Shown here: piece by piece, positions 27,437-34,123 of the stretch
Layout: every line of letters begins with the position of its first letter
How positions within the stretch are numbered: the first letter of the stretch is position 1
DNA from: Desulfuromonadales bacterium
Lineage (GTDB): Bacteria > Desulfobacterota > Desulfuromonadia > Geobacterales > Pseudopelobacteraceae
Assembly (NCBI GenBank): GCA_016650295.1
Contig: JAENWA010000099.1
Span: 1-34,123 of the forward strand
DNA: 34,123 nt
Direction: 5' to 3'
The notes under the pieces: model-generated
Told to the model about the DNA's origin: nothing
The model's database searches: none
The model's input: only the letters and a program-made list of their open reading frames with translations
Position numbers and translations under genes: made by a program

Positions 27437-29707
27437 ATGACAGGCGTGCAAATAATAGAGAAAGTTCAGAATCGAATATCAATGACCTATAACTCCAAAG
27501 AGAAAATATCTGGTCCTTCATCAGCCGGCTTTTTTGGTCGGCTGCTGCTGCTCATATTTGCCATGGAGCTTGGAGTTGAGGTGTTGTTTTCAGGTCTGTT
27601 CACCAGGTTGGGACCGGCTTTTGACTGCATTGCGGATGGAGTTCTGGTGATCCTTTTCAGCGCCCCGTTTGTCTGGTTTATGGTCGTGAAGCCTCTGGCT
27701 GAGTGCCGGACAGCAACGGGGGAGGCAATTCGCGGTGCTTCTTCAGCCATGTTCATCAAAGTGATGTTGGTAATCTCACTGGTGGAATTCCTGGTCAACC
27801 TGATAATACTCCGCTTCCTGCCCCAGGCGGATACCGTCAACAGCTGGTTAGCAGTCGCCTGCCTCACCACTATTCTCAGCGCCCCTTTGCTATGGAATGT
27901 CATGTCACTGGAGCAGCGCAGCCAGGTCGATTCCCTGAAAGATTTGCTGGGGACTCCTTTGAAGCTGTATGTCATCCTGCTCGGAACGGTTTTTTTCGTC
28001 GATCTTGTGGAACTGCCGTTCGTGACGCTGTTTTCCCAGCACGGCAGCCTGCTTATTCACAAGGTTATCGACGCACTTCTGACCACCCTGATTGTTGCCC
28101 CCATTTTCTGGTGGCTGGTGATTCGACCCCTGAGGAGTGACGCCAGGTCAGAAAGAAGCCGTTCCGACGCCATACTTGCCCAAGTGGTTGAAGCCATCGT
28201 GACCATTGATGAACAGGGGGTGATCCTGAACTCCAATCCTGCCGCGGAGAGAATTTTCGGATATGCCGCGGCCGAATTCACCGGCAAGCCGCTAACACTT
28301 CTTCTCAGAGAGGAAGGACGGAGCCTGTTCGATCTGGAACGCTCAATAACCGTCATTGAAGAAGGCGGAGATGCCGACACGACCCAGGAGGTCAGTATCA
28401 GACGCCGGGACGGTTCGATAGTGTCCCTGGAAATTTTGCTCAACAAAGTTATCATTAAAGAGGAGCGGCGCTACCTGATATTCATGCGGGATATCACGGA
28501 GCGTAAAGAGACGGAAGCAGCCCTGCGCGAAAGCGAGCTGCGTTTTCGCCAGATTTTCGAACAGAGTGAAGATGCCATTATCTTTTTCAAACCCGGCTCT
28601 TGCTCCATCATTGACCTCAACCAGACCGTTGAAAAGATCTATGGCTATACCAAGACAGAACTCAAAGCGCTGGGCATGCAGTGTCTCTGCCGGCAGGATG
28701 ATTTTCCCCGTTTTAGCAGCGTTATCTGCGGCGTCAAGGAGGGCATGACGTCCCACGTGGACCGTCTGGCCAATCAGAGGAAAGACAGGTCGGAAATTAT
28801 CGTTTCCATGCATGCCAAGCAGATTGCACTGCAAGGGGTGAAAATAGTTTTATGCTCCATCCGTGACGTGACCGAACGGGTCCGCCTGGAGGAAGAGGCG
28901 CGGGATATGCAGTCCAAACTTATTCAGGCTAACAAGATGACGTCTCTCGGTCTTCTCGTCTCTGGTGTTGCCCACGAAATCAACAATCCGAACAATTACA
29001 TTATGACAAATTCAAGCATCCTGGACCGGGTCTGGCAGGACGCATTGAAGATTCTCCAGGCGTATTACCGGGAAAACGGAGATTTTCAGCTTGGCGGGGT
29101 TCCGTTTTCTGTTATGAATGAAGATGCATCGCATCTGTTTACGGGCATCGTCGACGGATCCCGCAGGATCAACGAACTTGTCGGCAATCTGAAGGATTTT
29201 GCCCGCCAGGACCGGTCGCCGGCGATGAGCGAAGTGGACATCAACCGCATCGTCACTACAGCCGTGACGATGCTTCATTATCAGATTGTCAAACATACCG
29301 AAAGGTTTCATCTTGAACTGGAGGAAAACCTTCCCATGGCCAGGGGGAATGGCCAGCAGTTCGAACAGGTTGTCATTAATCTGCTGATAAATGCCTGCCA
29401 GTCTATCAGTAACAAGCAGTGCGGCATCTGGGTAACTACCGGCTACGATGAGAACAGCGACCAGGTCAGCGTCGTCGTCCGCGACGAGGGTGTCGGCATG
29501 CCTGTTGCCATGCACAGCAGGATTATGGAGCCTTTCTTCACCACCAAGTTTGACACTGGCGGCACCGGTCTCGGGCTTTCAATTTCCCAATCGATCATCA
29601 GGGATCATAACGGGTCACTGGAATTCACCTCGGAGCCGGGCAAAGGGACGAGCTTTATCGTGAAAATTCCGGCAGGCAGATCTGCCACAGAGGAGCACTC
29701 TTCATGA
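27437..29707 (+). CDS. Membrane PAS-PAS sensor histidine kinase with triplicated membrane module
   Basis: 756 residues from the first ATG. An in-frame ATG at 27482 is possible, and neither has a good ribosome site. Residues 33-87, 106-158 and 174-232 are three copies of a two-helix unit: a first helix with acidic residues (AMELGVE, SLVEFLVN, FVDLVEL) and a second ending in an AP-aromatic pattern (LFSAPFVWF, ILSAPLLWN, IVAPIFWWL). Two PAS domains follow (about 245-355 and 365-480), each ending in RDITER/RDVTER. The dimerisation helix has LGLLVSGVAHEINNP with phospho-acceptor His513. The ATPase domain has the N box NLLINACQS, G1 DEGVGM and G2 GGTGLGLS. The stop overlaps the next gene in ATGA, so kinase and regulator are a coupled pair. 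Confidence 0.9.
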   Translation: MTGVQIIEKVQNRISMTYNSKEKISGPSSAGFFGRLLLLIFAMELGVEVLFSGLFTRLGPAFDCIADGVLVILFSAPFVWFMVVKPLAECRTATGEAIRGASSAMFIKVMLVISLVEFLVNLIILRFLPQADTVNSWLAVACLTTILSAPLLWNVMSLEQRSQVDSLKDLLGTPLKLYVILLGTVFFVDLVELPFVTLFSQHGSLLIHKVIDALLTTLIVAPIFWWLVIRPLRSDARSERSRSDAILAQVVEAIVTIDEQGVILNSNPAAERIFGYAAAEFTGKPLTLLLREEGRSLFDLERSITVIEEGGDADTTQEVSIRRRDGSIVSLEILLNKVIIKEERRYLIFMRDITERKETEAALRESELRFRQIFEQSEDAIIFFKPGSCSIIDLNQTVEKIYGYTKTELKALGMQCLCRQDDFPRFSSVICGVKEGMTSHVDRLANQRKDRSEIIVSMHAKQIALQGVKIVLCSIRDVTERVRLEEEARDMQSKLIQANKMTSLGLLVSGVAHEINNPNNYIMTNSSILDRVWQDALKILQAYYRENGDFQLGGVPFSVMNEDASHLFTGIVDGSRRINELVGNLKDFARQDRSPAMSEVDINRIVTTAVTMLHYQIVKHTERFHLELEENLPMARGNGQQFEQVVINLLINACQSISNKQCGIWVTTGYDENSDQVSVVVRDEGVGMPVAMHSRIMEPFFTTKFDTGGTGLGLSISQSIIRDHNGSLEFTSEPGKGTSFIVKIPAGRSATEEHSS

Positions 29708-31122
29708 AGCAGAAGACCAATCCACAAGCGACGGTTATGCTGGTGGACGACGAACCGCACATTCTCAAGACATCCCGGTTGATTCTCGGCAGTCACGGCA
29801 TTACAGATATAGTGACATTTGACGACAGCCGCGAGGTTCTTCCTTACCTGGCAACCCGCTCGGTAGCGGTGATCGTCTTCGACCTGAATATGCCGTACAT
29901 CTCCGGTTTTGAATTGCTGCCGAAACTTGCCAAAGATTTTCCTCAAACGCCTGTGATCCTCATGACTGCGGTTGACGACCTGGAAACCGTGATTAATTGC
30001 ATGAAAGAAGGGGCCTTTGATTATCTGGTCAAGCCGGTCGAGATGGGGCGACTGGTTTCCAGTGTCCGCAAGGCGCTTGAAATCGGGAATCTTTCGAATG
30101 AACTGTCATCCCTCAAGGACCGTCTGCTGACGGACAGTCTGGAACATCCGTCCGCCTTTGCGGAGATAGTTACCGGCAACAAAAAAATGAGGGCCACGTT
30201 CCAGTATATAGAGGTGATCGCGGGATCGGGAAAACCGGTACTGATAACCGGTGATTCCGGAGTCGGCAAAGAGCTGGTTGCAAAAGCGGTTCATGATTTG
30301 AGCGGCTGCAAAGGCAATTTCATCGCAGTCAACGTCGCCGGTCTGGACGACAACATGTTCTCCGACACCCTGTTCGGACACAAAAAGGGGGCCTTTACCG
30401 GCGCTGACCAGGCCCGGGAGGGGTTGATCGCCCGCGCCAATGGCGGCTCCCTGTTTCTTGACGAAATTGGCGACCTTAACGAAATGTCGCAGATCAAGCT
30501 GCTGAGACTCCTGCAGGAAAAGGATTATTACCCGGTCGGATCGGATATTGCCCGCATGAGCGATGCCCGGATAATTCTGGCCACGAACCGGGATCTGCAG
30601 AAACAGATCGCGGCGGGGAAATTTCGCAGAGACCTCTACTACCGGCTTTGTACTCACCAGGTCACCATTCCGCCGCTTCGCGAGCGTCTTGACGACATCC
30701 CCCTGTTGCTCGACCATTTTATTGCCCAGGCGGCTTCCAGTCTCAACAAGAAAAAACCGACTCCGCCACCTGAGCTTGCCGATCTGCTGTCGCTCCACCC
30801 GTTTCCGGGCAATCTCAGAGAACTGGAGGCAATGGTGTTCGATGCGGTAACCCGACATAGCTCGGGAGTGCTTTCCATGGAGAGTTTTCGGGAGGTAATC
30901 TTTGATGATCGGCCGGTGCTTCCGAGAACCGAGACCTCCACCCATTCTCCTGAAAACAATCCTCTGATCGGTATTTTTGGACATTTCCCGTCGATTGAAG
31001 AGGTCGAAAATCATACGATTGATGAGGCGATGAAGATGGCCAACGGGAATCAGGGGATTGCCGCCAATCTGCTGAAAATGGGACGCCAGAATCTCAACAG
31101 GCGTCTGAAATCCAGAAAATAA
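29704..31122 (+). CDS. NtrC-type sigma54-dependent response regulator
   Basis: 472 residues. The receiver domain (10-125) has acidic D15/D16, phospho-acceptor Asp60 in VFDLNMP and Lys110 in YLVKP. The AAA+ domain has Walker A GDSGVGKE (183-190), the sigma54-contacting GAFTGA loop (229-234), and Walker B GGSLFLDEIGD (247-257), with the RDLYYRL arginine-finger region later. The C-terminal Fis-type helix-turn-helix is DEAMKMANGNQGIAANLLKMGRQNLNRRLKSRK. It is a complete enhancer-binding activator. The partner is the kinase encoded immediately upstream. Its target may include the polysaccharide-export gene next to it, which has a weak -24/-12-like element. Confidence 0.93.
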   Translation: MKQKTNPQATVMLVDDEPHILKTSRLILGSHGITDIVTFDDSREVLPYLATRSVAVIVFDLNMPYISGFELLPKLAKDFPQTPVILMTAVDDLETVINCMKEGAFDYLVKPVEMGRLVSSVRKALEIGNLSNELSSLKDRLLTDSLEHPSAFAEIVTGNKKMRATFQYIEVIAGSGKPVLITGDSGVGKELVAKAVHDLSGCKGNFIAVNVAGLDDNMFSDTLFGHKKGAFTGADQAREGLIARANGGSLFLDEIGDLNEMSQIKLLRLLQEKDYYPVGSDIARMSDARIILATNRDLQKQIAAGKFRRDLYYRLCTHQVTIPPLRERLDDIPLLLDHFIAQAASSLNKKKPTPPPELADLLSLHPFPGNLRELEAMVFDAVTRHSSGVLSMESFREVIFDDRPVLPRTETSTHSPENNPLIGIFGHFPSIEEVENHTIDEAMKMANGNQGIAANLLKMGRQNLNRRLKSRK

Positions 31123-31280
31123 CCGAGCCAGGTCTTGTCCTTCAGGGACCGGAATCAATCTGAAGTAATTACGCATAAATGCTTCGACTCCGCTCAGAAG
31201 CACGCTCGCAAGAATTAAACAGGACAACACGGTAGAGAAATTGATGTTTATATTGTAAACTTAAAAAAATACCGTTAATT

Positions 31281-31296
31281 TTTCCCGGTCGGGAAA
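31281..31296. promoter_or_regulatory. 16-bp palindrome upstream of the export gene
   Basis: TTTCCCGGTCGGGAAA has perfect 7-base arms around GT. It ends two bases before the candidate -24 element of the polysaccharide-export gene and could be an operator. There is no direct evidence of a binding protein. Confidence 0.4.
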
Positions 31297-31297
31297 C

Positions 31298-31313
31298 TGG
31301 CCTATTGATTGAG
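31298..31313 (+). promoter_or_regulatory. Weak sigma54-like -24/-12 element
   Basis: TGGCCT, five bases, then TTGAG matches TGGCAC-N5-TTGCA in spacing and in the -24 GG, but has GA instead of the usual GC at -12. The setting next to a sigma54 activator raises its plausibility. The predicted start is about 25 bases before the TTG start codon. Confidence 0.3.
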
Positions 31314-31349
31314 TGTCCGGATAATTTATTTTTTCACAGGAGAGTCCGC

Positions 31350-33956
31350 TTGAAAAATGAAAATTACATTATTATTGCCATACTGTTTGTTGCGGCACTG
31401 CTGTTGCCGGGTGGTGCAGTGTGTGCAGAGCTGCCCGCGGATTCCTCTCTGCCCAAAGTAATAAAGTATCCGGATTCACCGTCCGACGTGATGCTGCCCG
31501 CGGATTCCTCTCAGCCCAAGGTAATAATGTATCCAGCTTCACAGTCCGACGTTATGCCGCCCGCAGCCACGACGACAAATACCGGCAGGCAGCAGCCGGG
31601 GAGTGGCGACCTTTCCCAAAAACCAAAAGATGTAACACCGCCGGAGACCGGTAAAAAAGCTGTAAAACTGTCTCCCGAAGTGAGTGGGCTATCAGGAAAA
31701 GTCGAGATTTCTGCTATTGAAAAGGCCGTAGCCACTCTGGAAAAGGGGGGTGAAAAGCCTGCTCCCCAGCCATACCAGGCGCAGATGCTTTCCCAGTTCG
31801 GCTACAGCTTCTTCCGGCCGGAAGCGGCGGGCTTCGCGTCGCTGACTGATATACCGGTCGGCCCTGACTATGTCATCGGTCCGGGAGACAGAATCGTTCT
31901 CAACCTGTGGGGGAGCGTCGAAGGGACCCATGAACTGGAGGTCAATCGGAGCGGAGAAATTATTCTTCCCAGGGTAGGGGGGGTAAAGGTGTGGGGGCTT
32001 ACCTTCGCCCGTCTGCCCGAGGTGTTGAAAACCACACTGTCCAAGGTGTTTAAGGACTTCGACCTGAATGTGACCATGGGCAAGTTACGGGTCATCAAGG
32101 TATTCGTGGTCGGAGAGGTAACCGCACCCGGAGATTATAATCTGACCTCGCTTTCTACATTGATCAACGCCCTCAGTGCCGCGGGCGGGCCGCTGAAAAG
32201 CGGCACGCTGCGGAATGTTCAGGTAAAACGTGCCGGGAAGGTCGTGGAAACAGTCGATCTCTATGATTTTTTTCTCAAAGGGGACAAGAGCAGGGATATA
32301 CGTCTCCAGCCTGGCGATACCATCTTCGTTCCTGTTCTGGGCAGAGTCGCGGCTATCGCCGGCAACGTGAGAAGGCCGGCCATCTACGAGCTCAAAGAGG
32401 AAAGAAATCTGGTTGATCTTATTGCGCTGGCGGAAGGCCTGCTCCCTACCGGCTACCTTCAGCGGGTGCAGATCTCCCGTATTGTGGCCCATGACAAGAA
32501 CGTGGTCGCCGATTTCAATATTGATCCGAAGGATGGGGATAAGTCCCTGGAGCAGCTTACCCGCTCCATTGCCATCCAGGACATGGATGTCGTCAAGATA
32601 TTCCCCATCAACAGGATCTTGAGGGGGCATGTCCAATTGAACGGTTACGTACTTCGTCCGGGCGATTATGCCCTTCAGCCCGGCATGAGGCTGAGCAGTC
32701 TGTTGCTCCCGGACAATCTTCTCCCGGAGTATTACCGGGAGGCTGCAGAAGTTACCCGCTACTACCCGCCGGACGATCATCCTGAGATCTTCTTTGTTAA
32801 TCTCGCCAAAGCGGTTGCCGGCGATCCTGTTCACGACACGGTGCTGAAAGAATTTGACCGGGTCAAGGTATTCTCGCGCTGGGAAATGGAAGAGAAGCCG
32901 GTTATCAGGATTAACGGTGAAGTGCAGCGGCCGGGTGAGTACCGTCTCTTCCCAAATATGACGGTCCGTGATCTCATCATGGAAGCCGGCAACCTGAAAA
33001 TAACCGCCTATACCAGAAATGCCGAAATCAACCGCATCACGAGGACCGGAGAGAAAGCCAAGTCCTTTCCGATTATCATCAATCTGGAAGAGGTTATGAA
33101 AGGCAACCCGAAGGACAACCTTGCACTTAACCCCTTCGACGAGCTGACCATCCGCAAGATTCCCAACTGGGCCGATGAAAAAGAACGCTATGTGACGCTC
33201 GTAGGCGAGTTCCAATTTCCGGGCGTTTACCCGATTTACAAGGGGGAACGATTGAGTTCCGTCATCCAGCGGTCTGGCGGTTTTACCGACAAGGCTTATC
33301 CCAGGGGGGCTAAATTTACCCGCGAGTCAGTGCGGGTACTTCAGCAGCAACGGATGGATGAGGCTATTGAACGTGCCCAGGAAATAATTCTCAGCAAGAA
33401 GTCAACCAGCCTTTCTGCAGCGGCCTCCAAAGAGGAGCTGGACGCCACCAAGGCTTCCCTTGATTCGCTCGAACGTTCAATCGCGATGCTCAAAACGAAA
33501 AAGGCTGAAGGCCGGATGATCATCACTCTTACCAGCGCGGAAAAGCTTGCCGAAAGTCCTTCCGATGTTGAGCTGAATGGCGGCGACGTGCTTCAAGTCC
33601 CGTCTGACCCGAAGAGTGTCAATGTGCTCGGAAGTGTCTATAATCCGACCACCGCACTGTATGAACCGTTGCACACTGTGGGTTATTACCTCGACAAGGT
33701 GGGCGGGCCGACCAATGAAGGCGACACGGATGAAATGTATATGGTGAAGGCAGATGGAACGGTTATCAGCACAAATCAGTCAAGCTCGTTTCTCTTTTTC
33801 AATGGTTTCTACTCAATAAATATAGATTCGGGTGATACGATCGTGGTTCCGCAGAAACTTGAACGAACCGCCTGGCTGCGGGAAATCAAGGACATCACCA
33901 CCATCATTTCCCAGATCGCTATTTCGGCCGGAACGGTTTTCCTGGGGTTGAGATAG
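31350..33956 (+). CDS. SLBB-domain polysaccharide export protein (Wza-like)
   Basis: 868 residues from the TTG at 31350, which has AGGAG seven bases upstream; no ATG in frame offers this. A signal peptide is followed by a 21-residue tandem repeat (LPADSSLPKVIKYP and LPADSSQPKVIMYP, each ending in SDVM). The poly-export domain begins near IPVGPDYVIGPGDRIVLNLWG and continues as HELEVNRSGEIILPRVGGV. Several SLBB units then follow (VKVFVVGEVTAPGDYNL, VRRPAIYELKEERNLVDLIA, GYVLRPGDYALQPGM, INGEVQRPGEYRLFPNM, VTLVGEFQFPGVYPIYKGE, VNVLGSVYNPT). It should form an outer-membrane or periplasmic channel for exopolysaccharide. The expected chain-length and synthesis genes would lie to the right, where an IS30 element now sits. 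Confidence 0.88.
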   Translation: MKNENYIIIAILFVAALLLPGGAVCAELPADSSLPKVIKYPDSPSDVMLPADSSQPKVIMYPASQSDVMPPAATTTNTGRQQPGSGDLSQKPKDVTPPETGKKAVKLSPEVSGLSGKVEISAIEKAVATLEKGGEKPAPQPYQAQMLSQFGYSFFRPEAAGFASLTDIPVGPDYVIGPGDRIVLNLWGSVEGTHELEVNRSGEIILPRVGGVKVWGLTFARLPEVLKTTLSKVFKDFDLNVTMGKLRVIKVFVVGEVTAPGDYNLTSLSTLINALSAAGGPLKSGTLRNVQVKRAGKVVETVDLYDFFLKGDKSRDIRLQPGDTIFVPVLGRVAAIAGNVRRPAIYELKEERNLVDLIALAEGLLPTGYLQRVQISRIVAHDKNVVADFNIDPKDGDKSLEQLTRSIAIQDMDVVKIFPINRILRGHVQLNGYVLRPGDYALQPGMRLSSLLLPDNLLPEYYREAAEVTRYYPPDDHPEIFFVNLAKAVAGDPVHDTVLKEFDRVKVFSRWEMEEKPVIRINGEVQRPGEYRLFPNMTVRDLIMEAGNLKITAYTRNAEINRITRTGEKAKSFPIIINLEEVMKGNPKDNLALNPFDELTIRKIPNWADEKERYVTLVGEFQFPGVYPIYKGERLSSVIQRSGGFTDKAYPRGAKFTRESVRVLQQQRMDEAIERAQEIILSKKSTSLSAAASKEELDATKASLDSLERSIAMLKTKKAEGRMIITLTSAEKLAESPSDVELNGGDVLQVPSDPKSVNVLGSVYNPTTALYEPLHTVGYYLDKVGGPTNEGDTDEMYMVKADGTVISTNQSSSFLFFNGFYSINIDSGDTIVVPQKLERTAWLREIKDITTIISQIAISAGTVFLGLR
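31437..31560 (+). repeat. Tandem 63-base repeat within the export gene
   Basis: Two direct copies of a 63-base unit start with CTGCCCGCGGATTCCTCTC/T near 31431 and 31494 and encode the LPADSS…SDVM repeat. A third, shorter and more diverged start follows. Expansion or contraction would stay in frame. Confidence 0.8.
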
Positions 33957-33991
33957 AGGCTGATAACCCTCATGTTTTAAAACTGGCGAAT

Positions 33992-34123
33992 TCAAGTTCG
34001 AAGTGCAACAGCCAGTGGTGGTTTGGTGTAACACATCTCCACCCCGAATAACACCTCATGCGGTGACCTGAATCCTAATACTTTACGTGGTCTGTGATTT
34101 AGTCGTTCTACCGCCCATTGCAC
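33992..34123 (-). CDS. IS30-family transposase, C-terminal end
   Basis: The minus-strand frame is open from the window edge to the TGA at 33992-33994. It reads VQWAVERLNHRPRKVLGF and then RSPHEVLFGV, the C-terminal motif of IS30 transposases (N-RPRK-LG-P-E), ending in VALRT as in many family members. The gene continues past the window. Its terminal inverted repeat should lie between about 33957 and 33991, immediately after the polysaccharide-export gene, but the exact end is not resolvable from one side. Confidence 0.85.
   Translation of the reverse strand: MQWAVERLNHRPRKVLGFRSPHEVLFGVEMCYTKPPLAVALRT

Overview
The window looks like chromosome from a Geobacter-type Desulfuromonadales/Geobacterales bacterium. 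This is inferred from gene content and not from a marker gene. Pointers are a proline-rich c-type cytochrome tail, a GEMM-I riboswitch of the kind common in Geobacter, a complete leucine/isovalerate degradation operon headed by an icmF remnant, a sigma54-type response regulator, and many short palindromic intergenic repeats. Most genes are GC-rich. A stretch at about 9.5-12 kb is clearly more AT-rich.

Layout. 1-780: the 3' end of a cytochrome gene, its terminator, and a GEMM-I riboswitch with an overlapping terminator and no gene behind it on its own strand. 775-7006 (minus): a three-gene envelope operon encoding an AsmA/YdbH-like giant protein, a YdbL-like DUF1318 lipoprotein and a TolC-like outer-membrane protein. 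7178-12 kb: accessory zone with an exported-protein gene broken by a TAG codon, two toxin-antitoxin pairs, a solitary ParD-like antitoxin, an AT-rich secreted protein and an HNH-type protein. 12-14.4 kb (minus): a methyltransferase and an MFS transporter separated by G-run/C-run palindromes.

14.46-24.4 kb (minus) is the core of the window. A promoter at about 24.45 kb drives, in order, a decayed icmF (isobutyryl-CoA mutase fused type), an unrecognised 291-residue protein, isovaleryl-CoA dehydrogenase, the methylcrotonyl-CoA carboxylase beta subunit, methylglutaconyl-CoA hydratase, the carboxylase biotin subunit, HMG-CoA lyase and an acyl-CoA synthetase, ending in a strong terminator. Together these convert isovaleryl-CoA to acetyl-CoA and acetoacetate. 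A MerR-family regulator is transcribed divergently and is the obvious candidate regulator. A universal stress protein follows it.

26.1-27.4 kb is a gene-poor scar with an ISL3 transposase fragment and repeats. From 27.4 kb a membrane histidine kinase with a triplicated two-helix module overlaps an NtrC-type response regulator. Next comes a large SLBB-domain polysaccharide-export protein with a possible sigma54-like promoter. The window ends inside an IS30-family transposase that abuts the export gene.

The strongest candidates for something new are the stranded riboswitch pointing antisense into the TolC-like gene, the multiply broken icmF at the head of an otherwise intact operon, the unknown protein in that operon, and the triplicated membrane sensor module.
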